Counted from the stretch's first letter, positions 52,516-64,000 are shown. The stretch is 64,000 nt of DNA from Ceratotherium simum simum (GCF_000283155.1 NW_004454166.1:3164161-3228160); one strand, 5' to 3'. Notes: generated by a model from the letters alone, not told the origin. Numbers and translations are program-made.

Positions 52516-53374
52516 GCCTCTTAGGAAGACAAAGGTGGGCACTCCCACCTCACCCCTCTTCCACAGTTTACAATGGCCTGACCAGACTCCAGGTCTCTAC
52601 TTGCCAATTACTGTTTAAGTAAGAATTCTCGGAAGCTTGAATTCCATTGAGAAAGAAGAAAGGGGGTGGGGGGTGTTGCAATTCCATGAGAAACTGGATC
52701 CCCCTAGCTTCTTCCGCCCCTCACAGGGCTGGCCATCAGCGAGGCAGGCACAGAGGGCCACATCCGAGTGTGTATAACCTCCGCATGAGCCCACAGACAT
52801 GGGGTTGGCATCCATCAGGGTTCAAAGCCATGCATGTGGTCAGCTGAAATTTATATCAGCTGTCCTCCCCTGATCGTAGAAGAGTTCCCTCCTGCTTAGC
52901 AAGCTCACGGGCTAACACACCTTGACACACATGGAGGGGGTATTCTGGCCTCACGCAAAGAGAAATGCATGGGACGTATGAAGGAGCTTCTAGATTTGTT
53001 TTCCATACAGCATCTGGGTTTATCTTTATGTAGGTATTTTCCTCATAGGTGGGGATATCACTAATGTTTAACTATATTATTTACTTTGAAATGTTTGCTC
53101 ACTATTTATATTCTCAACATTTTTTAGTGTACATTCTTAGGTTTTTGTACGAAAAGGCAACCAAATTTTTTGTGGACTAATAACTACTTGTTTAGAGGTA
53201 GCTTGCACATACCATAATTTCTTTTAAAATTAGTTAGCAAGCTACTTATGGTATCTTTACAAATGCTTTTTAACATAAATAATAAATGAATAAAATCAGC
53301 TTTCCCATAATAAAGATCAGCTTTAAAATGATTGCACCTAATGAGGAGTTACTGTTTAATGGGTATAGCATTTT

Positions 53375-53525
53375 AGTTTGGGAAGAGGAAAAAGTTCTGG
53401 AGATGGAAGGTGGTGATGGTTGCACAACAACGTGAATGCACTTAATGTCATTGAATTGTACATTTACAAATGGTTAAAATGGTAAATTTTATGTTATGCA
53501 TCTTTTAGTGCAATAAAGAAAAAGA
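53375..53525 (+). mobile_element. L1 3' end fragment
   Basis: GGTGATGGTTGCACAACAAC, CATTGAATTGTACATTTAC and TTTTAGTGCAATAAAGAAAA are typical of an old L1 3' end with its poly(A) signal. Confidence 0.7.
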
Positions 53526-54139
53526 AAGACAGGCTTAAAAAGATTGAGAACCATTGTCATAGAAAAAGCTTTATAATGTTAGGAATCAAAACAAATAGTT
53601 GTAAAGGAATTAAAAAAAAAAGATCAGATCTGAGTGTGAAGTGCAGTGCTTAAGTGCCCCGGGGCCTGTCTGAAGGATGACGTGATGGCTGACTTTGATC
53701 TTCGTTTTGGTGCTTGTCTCTACTTTTTACATTTTCTATAGTGAACATGTATCATTTTTGTAATCAGAAAAAGAAATGGATATATTATTTTTAAATTCAT
53801 GAATAAGGAGAACACGTGACATGGGTTGTAAAATACTCTCCCTCCCCACAGTCAAGGAAGAAGTAAGTAAAACGTAAGCACTGCTTCTGGGACTGTCACG
53901 CCAAACTGAGACACACAGAACTTTCCCCTAGATGGTAGAAGGCAGGTGTCAAGGAGAGTCGCCCGCCTAGAAATGAGGGGCCAGGGTCCTGGCTTCAGCC
54001 TTGCCTCTGACTCAGCAGGTCCTCAAGGGCCACGATTTCCCTGCCTGGAAAGGGGGTGGTGGGAAGTGGGGGTCTCCTTGGTTCCTTTCACTCTGTCCTT
54101 CTCTGGCTGGGACTCTTTTGTCCCCTAACAGAGGAGAGC

Positions 54140-54292
54140 TAGTATAGGTGCAGGATGATGGTTAAAAGTGAGGGTCGAAAGTTAGACCGTGTTCAAATCC
54201 CAGCTCCTCACTCATGAGCTTGAGTAATCATCTAACTTCTCAGTTTTCTCCTCTGCAAAACACTGATAATAACAGTCTCCATTTGGTGGGGC
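54140..54292 (+). mobile_element. MIR, first half, split by an LTR
   Basis: GTTCAAATCCCAGCTCCTCA, CTTCTCAGTTTTCTCCTCTG and GATAATAACAGTCTCC are the sense MIR pattern, which resumes after the LTR at 54750. Confidence 0.75.
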
Positions 54293-54749
54293 TGTTTTCG
54301 TTCACTAGGGCTGCCGTAACAAAACACCACTAACTGCGTGGCTTAAGCAACAGAAATTTACTGTCTCACCGTTCCAGAGGCTCGAAGTCCGAGACCAAGG
54401 TGTCAGCAGGGTTGCTTCCTCCTGAGGACTGTGAGGGAGAATCAGTTCCCCGCCCCTCTCCCAGCTTTTGGTAGTTTGCTGGCCATTGTTGGTGCTTCTT
54501 GACTTGTAGAAGCGTCACCCCATCTCTGCCTTCATCTTCACATGGTGTCCTCCCCGTGTGCAGGTTTGTCTCCACGTTTCCCCTTCTATAAGGACACTAG
54601 TTGTAATGAATTACCCTACTCCAGTAGGACCTCATCTTAACCAATTACAACTGCAATGAGCCTATTTCCAAATAAGGTCACATTCTGAGCTACTCTGGGT
54701 TAGGAGTTCAAATATGGATTTTTAGAGCGACACAATTCAACCCACAACA
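54293..54749 (-). mobile_element. MLT1-type MaLR LTR, 457 bp
   Basis: Read on the minus strand it starts TGTTGTGGGTTGAATTGTGT and ends GAACGAAAACA. Between these are GAATGTGACCTTATTTGG, GAAGATGAAGGCAGAGATG and CAGTAAATTTCTGTTGCTTA, a typical MaLR LTR. It is non-coding and interrupts a MIR; the flanks do not give a clean duplication. Confidence 0.82.
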
Positions 54750-54845
54750 GGGATTATTATCAGGATTAAATGAAATAATCATTTAAGAGCCTAGCACAGT
54801 ACCCAGCATAGAGTGAGCATTCAAAACTACAACCATTCCTATTAT
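54750..54845 (+). mobile_element. MIR, second half, split by an LTR
   Basis: ATTATCAGGATTAAATGAAA, GAGCCTAGCACAGTACCCAG and CATAGAGTGAGCATTC continue the MIR in the sense direction. Confidence 0.75.
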
Positions 54846-55339
54846 GACACTTGTCATTACAGTAATTGTTACTATGGCCACATGTCACTGGCTCCTTCCT
54901 TTGTTTCTCCTGGGACCTGGACAGAGTCTGTACATAGGGCTTCTGTTGAAGCTCCCATAAGATGATACACGCCCCCACACTGCTTTTCATAAGGAAACAG
55001 CTAGTTTTTCCCTGACTTGAGTAAGTCAAACTTGCAAGCCTTGGAAGGCTAGGCATCAACTCAAACAAATTATTAAACCACACTATTTTGATGTTTCAAA
55101 TTTATCTGACAGCAGAAGAAGTAGGTTTCTTTGCTGTGCTGTACATTATCTGCAGTCATTTGTAATTGTGTTTAAATCAACAGGGAGGGCAGCCAAGCAG
55201 CGCCCAAGACCACAAGATTTGGAGACACCTGCATTTCGAACCAGAAAGACCTAGGATTTAGTTCTGAACTAGGCTCACCAGTAACACACCATGGGACACT
55301 AGCATAGCTACTTTGCCTCACTGAGCTACAATTTCCTCA

Positions 55340-55500
55340 TTCATTCAATGAACAAACGTGTTTCACGGACTAAGAGCCAGTATTATACAAGGTACCAGGA
55401 ATACAGAGAGAATTAGGGGCCCCGTCTCAGTCAAGGGGCTCACAGGCTCACTGTCCAGTGGGAAGTGGCAGATGGACACACAAATAACCCAGCGCAGGGG
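55340..55500 (-). mobile_element. L2 3' end, antisense
   Basis: CTCATTCATTCAATGAACAA, ACAAGGTACCAGGAATACAG and AAGGGGCTCACAGGCTCACT follow the complement of the L2 3' end. Confidence 0.6.
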
Positions 55501-55688
55501 GGGACCACAACATCCTCCACTATTAACATGGGGAGAGGGGTTCCTGCTCTCCCTCCCATGCATCTCACACAGCTGTTTGGACAGTGAGTTCCTTGGGGGC
55601 AAACCTTAGATTTTACTCCCCCTGCCTGGCCCAGGTCTGCCTTATAGGGAAAGCTGGTTTATCTTTGCTCAGCCTGTTTTTTTTTTTT

Positions 55689-55919
55689 GTGAGGAAGACC
55701 AGCCCTGAGCTAACATCCGATGCCAATCCTCCTCTTTTTGCTGAGGAAGACTGGCCCTGGGCTAACATCTGTGCCCATCCTCCTCTACTTTATATGGGAT
55801 GCTGCCACAGCATGGCTCCACAAGTGGTGTATCTGTGCAGGCCTGGGATCCGAACCTGCGAACCTGGGGCCATCGAAGCAGAGCGCATGCTCTTAACTGC
55901 TACGCCACTGGGCCGGCCC
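55689..55919 (-). mobile_element. ERE SINE, reverse orientation
   Basis: On the minus strand it begins at 55919 with GGGCCGGCCCAGTGGCGTAG and ends in T-rich (A-tail) sequence. The flank CTCAGCCTG followed by T residues is found before (55669) and after (55920) the element. Confidence 0.92.
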
Positions 55920-55964
55920 CTCAGCCTGTTTTTTTTTTTTTAATCCATGACATGGTCATTAATT

Positions 55965-56290
55965 ATCAAAATCATTTGTTCATTAAACAGATATTTATCA
56001 GGCATCTACTATGTCCCAGGCTCCTGGTTCTAAGTCTTAGAGATACAGCAGAAGACAAAACAAAGAATGAATAAGTAAAGAAGCTAGCATGTCAGTGGGA
56101 GTAACTATTGTGAAGCAGAACGAAGGGGGTGGGTGTCAGGGAGGCCTCACCGAGAAGGTGACATGGGGGCAGAGCTGTGACCCAGGTGAGAGAGTGAGAC
56201 ACAGCTCCCTGGGACGAGCGTTCCAGGCACTTGGGTTTACACATCTCCCACCAGGTAGCTGTTTTGAGCATCACCTTCAATAACGTGGGC
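55965..56290 (-). mobile_element. L2 3' end, antisense
   Basis: CAGATATTTATCAGGCATCT, ACTATGTCCCAGGCTCC and CAGGGAGGCCTCACCGAGAA with GGTGACATGGGG follow the complement of the L2 3' region. Confidence 0.65.
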
Positions 56291-58084
56291 AAAGTGCCTA
56301 GGATGCTGCGTGGGATACGGTGGAGCTCTCTGATGGACAGCTATTATTAGCATTACATTAATAAATGTAATTGCACTGAGAAATGAAGGAGGTAGAGACC
56401 ATAAACGCACTCTGCACACAGGGCCGTCACACATCGAGGATTACTATTATTATAGTTGTTGTATTTATTACTAGCAACCATCTCTAGGAAATGCTCCCGA
56501 CAGTCTGAAGTCACAGAGGGCCCATCAGCAACTCCCCCTCCCCCTGAGGGCCTGGGATTTGAGCCCAAGAAAGAAGCTGATGAGAGAGAGTAGGGCGGGG
56601 GGTAAGGGGCGAGTTTCTCTCCTGCCTCAGGAGGGAAGCGGTGAGAGCCCCCCATTCGCATCCCAACCCACACACATGCCAGGAGATTTCCACAACCTGG
56701 GCGAACGAGCGACGCCAGCTCTCACAGCAAGAGTGAGGGACTCACCATCAGCAGACTGAAGAACTACAGATCCTCTTAATACTTCTGTTGTCAGTTCTGA
56801 TTATTTATTGGGTTGGAAAAAGCTTTTTAGCTTATAGAAGCCGGGAAGGCAGCAGAGGAGGAGAATGTGACTGCACTTCTCCATCATGTGTGGATTCCAT
56901 CCAACGAAGTTAACTCAAGGTTACCAGTAGTTTACTGAGCTTCTACCAGGGGTAAAGCACTGGATGAAGGACCACGGGGACCAGGATGGGAAGCTGCAGT
57001 CCCTGCAGATCTGAGGGCTGCTAATCCATTGGAGGGGACAACTATGGCTCTTCCACAGGGTGACTACAACAGACCAAGGTGCCAGCAAAATGCAACGGCG
57101 TCTGAGGGAGAAGAGTCTGGAACCCTCTACCTGGTGTGGGGGAGGTGATGGGGGAGAGTTGGTGCTAAACCTAATGCAGAGATAACAATTAGATTATGGT
57201 AAAAATTCCCTCTTGAAAATGCTCAAATTTCCCATAAGGACACATGAGTGTCTTGGATTGGGTCCCCCGGAAGCAGAGCCTAGGACGGGGGATCCGGTGC
57301 AAGCAATTTATTAAGGACGTGTTCTCAGGAGAAACCTGTAAGGAGAGAGGAGAAGGGAAGAGGCCAAGTTCGGATGCGGTTTCAGGGGACGCTAGTCTCC
57401 GCCTAATTCTGCAGGGAGCTCTGGAGGGCGAATCACCCTGGTGTGGTACTACCAAACCAGCCAGTCATTGCTGCAGAGCGCTGGGCTGGGGTGCAGGTCC
57501 CAGGCCTCCAGGCCAGGAGGCTCCAATCAGCCAAGGTGTGAGCCATGAGCAGGGGCACCTGCACAGCCGGCGGACGGGCACACCTAACCAGCCCCCAAAA
57601 GGCACTCCAGCAGATCTGGCCCGGGCACCAACAGCATTCACTGCGGTTCGTTTTGTGTATGAAGCTGAGGGGTGATTCTCAGGGCCCCTGGGGCTCGAGT
57701 GGCTCGGAGCTGGACTAAAGGCAGAAGCAGAAGGGAGGTCTGTGAGCAGATGCCTCCACCTGTAGGATAACATCAAATCCCTAGAGGCCACGGCAGCAGG
57801 TGGAGAACTTGAACGTGTTCCTCTTACAGGCAGGGTGTACTCTGTTCTGTTTTAATGTTAAACCATCACAACCTTAATATAAGTTAACAGATTTGATTAC
57901 TGTTGAGAGAATTAAGTGAGATAATATATCTGAAATAGACTGGCAGTGAGTAGGTATAGAATGATTGTTTGCTGGACTTGATTCTGAATATTGCTTGATT
58001 AGACCCACATAAACTCTGTTTTTGAAAAGTCATCCTAATAGCAGTAATAATAATGATAATAGTAATCACAATGATGCAGTTATT

Positions 58085-58230
58085 GGGTGGCAACTACTGT
58101 TGTTATTTCTCACAACAATCTTATAAAGTAGGTTGATTCCCCTCTACTCCAGAAATGAGGAAACCAAGGCACAGAGCAGTAAATAACTTCCCTGAGGTCA
58201 CACAGCTCTAAGTGGTGAACTGTGACCTCC
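58085..58230 (-). mobile_element. MIR remnant
   Basis: CTCACAACAATCTTATAAAG, AGAAATGAGGAAACCAAGGC and TCCCTGAGGTCACACAGCTC follow the reverse MIR pattern. Confidence 0.75.
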
Positions 58231-58967
58231 TTTTGCCTGACTTTTCAAAGTTGCATTTCCTGTTATGGTTCATCACTGCCATGCCCCGGGCAATGGTGGA
58301 TTTTATCTGAGTTTGAGGGTGAGCCTGTTAGCCAGGGAACAAAGGGAGAGAGACTAGGTTCTCAAATCAGCTCCCACGTTAGGTTTGTATATGAAGCAAT
58401 TCCACAGCAACTATCTGGGTCTGGGATGGGGTGGGGACAAGTGGGGTACAGAGAAAGTTCTGGAAGGATTTGCTGTTGATCCTGGGCAACAGCCAAGAAA
58501 GGCTCACGAAAGGGGGACCTCAGAATAGGAAAGCCTGAGTGGTGTTAGAGCCAGCAAGAGGCCACTGGGACAAGCCCCGTTTTCTAGGACATGCTGTAGA
58601 CACATCCCACTTGGACCGTTGCAGAGCTTCTGACAAGTTCTCTAGTGATCGCCTCGAGTTAAGAATTGAGACACAGGCAGAATCCTAACTGTCTAGGGGA
58701 TGGAGTCATGACTGGTAGAATGACCAGCCCCAAAGGGGTCAAGTCTTGGACTGGTGGAGTTTTCTCCACTTCTGGTGGAGTTCCTAGGCCTCTGTTTCTT
58801 ATCTCACTCAAATTCAACCTAAAAAAAATCTATAGGCTAAATGATGATATCAAATATAAGGCACAAATGGGGGGCTGGCGGGGAGCCTGAAGGTTGGCTT
58901 CTGTATTGGAGAATAAAACCAGGACCCCAAAAGATCAGACAGGAGAGATGGGGCAACACTAACAAAA

Positions 58968-58971
<4 letters not shown>

Positions 58972-59001
<30 letters not shown>
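58972..59001. repeat. Microsatellite (GT)15
   Basis: Fifteen perfect GT dinucleotides. Confidence 0.97.
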
Positions 59002-59004
<3 letters not shown>

Positions 59005-59998
59005 GTTTTCCAGTGGGGCAAGGCAACAGTGGGTGTGAAATAAACAGGGCTTCAGCCAACAGTGCGGTATCCTGGGACAAGGAACTCATTGGCTCCCTCT
59101 AACCACCTGCTCCCAAGTGCCTGGAGTAATTGCAATGCCAACCAAACTGAGTTTACCCTATGATATCCTCTTTGCAGGTAACACGTTGGCAGGGGGAGGA
59201 GAGCAGCAATATTTGTCTTAGTAGAGACCAATTTTTAAAATCTTGCATAAAAACTTGAAATTTAAGGACACACTGGTGAAGGCTGGATTCCTGTTCACCA
59301 GCAACAAAAGCAAATAGATCAATAAACTCTACAAATCCCCATCTGCTGGTCGTCCTCACCTTCCAAGTGAGATCAATTAGAGATAAGAGCCATCAGGTTC
59401 AGGTGACAGGCCTGAACCCGAGGCTGCCTGCCTCTCCTGACAGATGTTAAATTGAGATGTGCAGACCCACAGCTGGTTGAGAGAGGCCGAGAAGAAGATG
59501 AAGAATGTGTCTATTATTTGGAGGGACTCACGGGTCACCCTCTCTGCAGCCGTGATGGCTTCTACATTAGGGGCACCCACGGCGAGTGAGGAGGCAATCA
59601 CAGGAAATAGTGTAGCAAGAACAGGCCCTCTTCTCACATCAAAGACATTCTTCAGGAGCTTCTGTCAATTTCTCTATGGTCAAATGCTCTTGGAAGCCTC
59701 ATAGCCCCACCCAAACCTGGGCTACTTATCCTCAGTAACTTTCTGGGAACAATATTACATGTATTACATTTTCACAATAGGGTACAATGAGATTCTATTA
59801 ATTTAGCCTCTGTCATAGGCACCACAAAGTAAATGTGGTATCATTTTAAAAGACAAACCAGAAGAAACATTTACTAAAGGGGTATATATACTGCTGGTTA
59901 AGCCATCATCTCTTAGTCTGACATACCCGAAGGATTTGTCCACCTTGAGATCTGGGACGTCATCCTTGTTTTAGGGAAGAATTAAAAAATGATCACCC

Positions 59999-60257
59999 AG
60001 GCCGGCCCAGTGGTGCAGCGGTTAAATTCACGCATGCGCTCCACTTCAGCGGCCTGGGGTTCGCTGGTCCGGATCCTGGCGGGGGGACCTATTCAACGCT
60101 CATCAAGCCATGCTGTGGCAGTGTCCCATATAGAAGAACTAGAAGGACCTATAACTAGGATATACAACAATGTGCTGAGGCTTTGGGGAGAAAAAGGAAA
60201 AAGAGGAAGATTGGCAACAAATGTTAGCTCAGGGCCAATCTTTGAAAAAAAAAAAAA
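59999..60257 (+). mobile_element. ERE SINE, full length
   Basis: AGGCCGGCCCAGTGGTGCAG head, B box, CCATGCTGTGGCAG body, AGAACTAGAAGGACC, GGCTTTGGGGAG and the GATTGGCAACAAATGTTAG module, then an A tail. A-rich GATCACC flanks both sides (about 59985-59997 and 60251-60264). Confidence 0.9.
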
Positions 60258-60619
60258 GATCACCTCCCCCCCCAAAAAAATTAAGGCTTTGATTTTTACC
60301 TGGACACTTAGCACACGTTCCCAAGCCTGTTTTGAAGGGTTACAGATATAAGCTTGTCGACAAATTTAGTGCATCTTCGGTAGAAGAGTGTAACTGGAGG
60401 TGTCTGCTAAGCCACAGTATGTCGCAATGAGTGCAGGGTATGGGGAGCCTGCATTGCATCCTCCCCCTCCCCAGGACCTGGCACAGGATGAGAACCCTCA
60501 GCCCAGGCACCTTGCAATTATCACTCATGCAGGTTTGCTTATTGAACTGCGGGAAAATCGAGGTCAGCTGCCCGGTCTTTACTTCCCTAAGCAGAATGGA
60601 GTCCTCTCTCCAAGGGCCT

Positions 60620-60800
60620 TGGGCAGACCTAGGATAGTGCCCAGCAATTATTCCTCTACTTGTCTATCTCCCCTACTGAGTGGGGAGCTTGAGGGAGGGC
60701 CCACACGTTATTCCTCTCTATGCTCCCAGTTCCCAGCACTCAGCACAGGCTCTACTGAAGGAGTGAATGAATGTACAAACAAATACATCTCTGACAGGCT
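60620..60800 (+). mobile_element. L2 3' end
   Basis: GAGTGGGGAGCTTGAGGGAG, TTCCCAGCACTCAGCACAGG and GGAGTGAATGAATG follow the sense L2 3' end. Confidence 0.6.
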
Positions 60801-60919
60801 TAAAATAAAAAAGGGTGCATGAATGTGTGTGTGTGTGTGCGCATGCACAGGCACATCCGCAGAGCCCCGAGCAATTCTCAAGGTTGCTATTTGAGAATCA
60901 GCAGGACTGTGAATTCAAT

Positions 60920-61040
60920 AATGTGAATTCTTTGGCCCTACCGCAAAGTTCTGAGACGGGGCTGGGAAATCTGCATTTTTCACGAAGCTCCCTGGGAGAT
61001 TTTCATACAATTAGAAGTTTAGGAATCATTGCCCTAGGCG
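60920..61040. mobile_element. MER5A-like fragment (probable)
   Basis: GGCTGGGAAATCTGCATTTT, CACGAAGCTCCCTGGGAGAT and TTAGGAATCATTG resemble part of a MER5A-type hAT element without a clear left end. Confidence 0.5.
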
Positions 61041-62895
61041 AACCCCGCTGAGCTGGGATTCTCAGAACACTCTGGGCTTTTGAGACCTAAATAGCCAATT
61101 CTAGCCTGAGTTTCTGGTCACACATTTGGCAGAAGCGGGGTTTCCAGGTGGGGAAGCATTGTGAGATTTGCAGACCGTAGAGAGGTAATAATAGTGCCAA
61201 AAATCAGAACCGTTCACTCAGGGAGTCAGAGGTGGGCAGGACCCCCAGACCATAGGTGTGCAGGTGGGAACACAGAATCCCATTTCCCAGTGTTCTCTGA
61301 GAAGGGTAGCTGGGAGCAGAGCCCCTAAGAAGATAAAACAGAGCTGGGCCCCACACTAAGCCAGATTCCTGATCTGGGATGTGTGGAAGAAATCTCTTCT
61401 TCAACACGCCAACCAGCAGCCACGGGCCCAGCTCCTAGCTGAGACTGTGCATACTGAATCAATTGAAATTGAGTCACGGATATAATTAATTTAATGTGCT
61501 TAAATGATTTTCCATATAGTAAACATGCTGAATGAGGATGACCCAGAATCAAGTGTGCCTGCGAGTGGAAAAATGGATACCATGTGTGCTGTATAATGAA
61601 AACCCTTCAGCAAATAGAACATGCTTCCATTTATTTACACCTCCTGTTCCTCTCCTTTCTAACTCGTTATTAATCGCTGAACTTGGCCTTCTGTGGTCTC
61701 CTTGGACCACAGACATACTTTTTATTTTGTCAGAAGACATCCTTTTTTCCTCTGATCAGAAGAAAATTTTAATGAAAACTGTCTATAATCCAGTGACAAG
61801 CACATATTAATATGCGACAAACGGGATGAAGAGGAAGGGGAGGAAAGTGCAGAACTGTTTCACTATTGCAATCTCTTTCTCAACTAAAAGATCAGGGAGC
61901 CGGGGCTGAGTGTGGTGGGAGTTGGGCCAATCTGAGCTACTCTCCCTCCAGGTGACTTTGAAAGCTCCCTCCCTGGACCTCGGATACTCATCTACAACAG
62001 CAGGGGGTTGAATCTCAGGATTTTTGAGACCGCTTTCAGTTCTGACATTCACTGAATTACACAAACCAGAGCAAGCCTAAATATGTATCAAGGAATTTCC
62101 CATTAAAACGAAACTCATCTTCAAGCCGTGTAAAGCGTCTTATCTAATTGCTCATCAAGTAAGGATTATGTGTTATTTGGCTTAGATGAAAGAGCACTTA
62201 GGAGTTATAAATTATCGCCAACTGAGATACATCAGGCATCTAGGCAAAACGCCAAGTTCTAGGATTATGAGAGGCGGCGGAAGGCTTCCTAGATTCTGTA
62301 GCTCTCTACCAGCCGTTTCACCTGGGGGTACTGTGACTTCATTGGATTAAATAAGAAACAAAGCGTGGAAAGATGACCTGAATAAGTGTACCCTCGTTCC
62401 GAGACAGCTCTGCCACAACACCACCAGTGGGACCCCAGGCGCATCCCAGCCCTCTGAGGGCTCAGTCTGTGAATTTGTGCCAGGAAGAGAAAGGACTTCC
62501 GAGGTGTCGGGTGCTCTCTGGAGCCTTCCTGAGCGAGGGGTCTCAGGGGCTGCAGCAGGATGGGGAAGGCTGAAAGGCAGGGCTCGGGACTCCTCCTCCA
62601 TTCAGCTGGGAAGCCCCTCTTTCATCTGTGTTATATACCAGGCACCAGGTGAGTTCTCAGGATAAACAAAAACATTTTGAAACCACTGGTCTCAGTGGTT
62701 CCTGGTCACAGGAAAGCTGTTCAAGTTTCCAGTCTGAATCTAGGCTGTGCTGTAAACACCCTTTGCTGATAACTATACGGAGCCTTTACTTCTGAACTGT
62801 GGGAGGAGTTGCTCAGAGCCTTCAGGTTGAGTGGCTCTACTCAGGGATTTTGGAAATCGACTTCTTTTTAGCAAACCTTAGGGGCTCCCCACCGC

Positions 62896-63070
62896 CTAGT
62901 GGTTCTCAAACTCTAGCATGCGTTAGAATCACCTGGAGGGTTTGTTAAACCACAGCAACTGAGCCCCAATCCCGGAGACTCTTATTCCGTGGGTCTGGTG
63001 TGGGGCACTTCTAGTCAGCTCCTAGGAGACACTGCTGCTGCTGGTCAAGGCGCACCTGGAGAATCGCTGG
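62896..63070. mobile_element. MER5A-like DNA transposon remnant (hAT)
   Basis: CTAGTGGTTCTCAAACTCTA at the left, then GAATCACCTGGAGGGTTTGT and CTGCTGCTGCTGGTCAAGG, and GGAGAATCGCTG at the right: the order of MER5A. Confidence 0.8.
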
Positions 63071-63510
63071 CCTGTTGGATAAAGGCCAGCCTCCTTAGCT
63101 TGTTCCTTCAGAACTGGGCGCCAACTTACCGTCACGGCCTCATCATCCTCCTTTCCAATATTCATGACAAAGTAACCGTCACCCCCCACACACAGGCGTC
63201 TCTCTCTTGCTCACCACGCTCCATCTGGCCAGACTGCCAGCCCCTCTCTGCATATCTAAGGCACAGCTGAAATGCTGCCTCTTCCAAAAAAGCCTTCCCT
63301 GACTTCTTCACCAAAGGTGACAGAAATCCCTCTGGGCTCACACAGTTTCTCCTATGGTGTCGAGCACTTTTAAGCTCTTATGGTCATTTGTGTCCAGGTC
63401 TCGCCCCGCATCTGGACCACAGGATCCGGACAGGGAGCCCATCTTACTCACCTCGGCGTCCACACCGATGTGTACACCCCTAGCACTTGCATGAGCCCTG
63501 GCCTACCAGA
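63071..63510 (+). mobile_element. L2 3' end
   Basis: CACGCTCCATCTGGCCAGAC, CTTCCAAAAAAGCCTTCCCT, GGACCACAGGATCCGGACAG and CACCCCTAGCACTTGCATG follow the sense L2 3' region. Confidence 0.65.
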
Positions 63511-63754
63511 CCAACGCTGCAAGCCCAAGCCCACGAACAGGAATACGCACGTTTAAGAACGCACCAATCAACTCATCTACTCTCCTAACACCTCGAGACA
63601 GACCGATTCTATAAATGACTAAATTAGAACACAGGACAGCACTTTAGCCATTTCAACCCGTTCATCAGGCAAATTTTCCGCATCTTCTGGGAGCAGAGTC
63701 CGTGACAAACACATCATCACGAGACATAAGTAACTATGACTTGTGTCCATTACC

Positions 63755-63915
63755 AGAAGGCAGTGTAATGCAGCTGTTGAGAGCTAGACCCTGGTTCAAA
63801 CCCCAGCTCCACCTCGGATCAGCTGTAGGACTTAAATGCTCCCAACTCCAGGCTCCTCGCCTTCAATGGGGATAATAACACGCCTACTCCCTAGGATGGC
63901 GTATGGATGCAGTGA
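63755..63915 (+). mobile_element. MIR remnant
   Basis: CCTGGTTCAAACCCCAGCTC and TTCAATGGGGATAATAACAC follow the sense MIR pattern. Confidence 0.7.
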
Positions 63916-63924
63916 GACCATTAT

Positions 63925-64000
63925 TAACAATAACAACCACCAGCATTTATGGAGTGCCTGCGATGTGCCTGGCATGGGCATATGTTATTGAGTCACATCT
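63925..64000 (-). mobile_element. MIR remnant, cut by the window edge
   Basis: CAGCATTTATGGAGTGCCTG and CGATGTGCCTGGCATG begin a MIR in reverse orientation that runs off the window. Confidence 0.6.

Larger units (their letters stand above)
25638..64000 (-). other. GABBR2: GABBR2 intron (partial), at least 38 kb without a detected exon
   Basis: This intron lies before the first exon seen and runs past the right edge. It is filled with L2, MIR, L1 and LTR remnants, four ERE copies and one minisatellite, each listed separately. I looked for the expected preceding coding exon (human residues up to Thr412) and did not find it. Stretches without recognised features include 25700-26440, 26780-27480, 30375-30620, 31100-32200, 37000-39340, 46100-47700, 49600-49980, 59010-59980 and 61040-62890. 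Confidence 0.8.

Overview
This window is nuclear DNA of a perissodactyl mammal, most likely a horse or another equid. The evidence is at least ten copies of the equine tRNA-derived SINE family (ERE), with its GGGCCGGCCC head, internal pol III promoter boxes, A-rich tails and target-site duplications. Ancient mammalian L2, MIR, L1, MER5A and MaLR/ERVL LTR remnants surround them. Rhinoceroses carry related SINEs, so the species is not settled by sequence alone. Two runs of exactly 100 N (11292-11391 and 43366-43465) mark draft-assembly gaps, both inside tandem repeats.

The only gene I can support is GABBR2, the second subunit of the metabotropic GABA-B receptor, on the minus strand. Four consecutive internal coding exons lie at 25577-25637, 12495-12575, 7940-8090 and 5081-5213 (transcription order). 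Each has GT/AG splice sites. Reading phases join without a break to give 142 codons, corresponding to about residues 413-554 of the 941-residue human protein: the end of the Venus-flytrap ectodomain, the stalk, transmembrane helix 1, intracellular loop 1, transmembrane helix 2 and extracellular loop 1 up to the cysteine at the top of helix 3. The exons before and after these were looked for and not found, so the window begins and ends inside introns.

Layout: 1-5080 is the 5' part (in window coordinates) of the intron following the last exon seen. 5214-7939, 8091-12494 and 12576-25576 are complete introns. 25638-64000 is about 38 kb of a larger intron with no exon seen. Introns hold old repeats, younger ERE insertions, a large CATC/CACT tetranucleotide array at 11001-11822, a second at 50007-50345, and a 33-bp minisatellite at 43220-43790.

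I found no new gene system. The long open frames are translations of repeats or of non-conserved intron. The most useful observations are a probable assembly error (80-bp identical blocks abutting both edges of the second gap), a Ser-to-Arg difference in the receptor stalk exon, nested transposon insertions with readable target-site duplications, a 20-bp-stem hairpin at the 3' end of an LTR, and the placement of tetranucleotide arrays at L2 3' tails.
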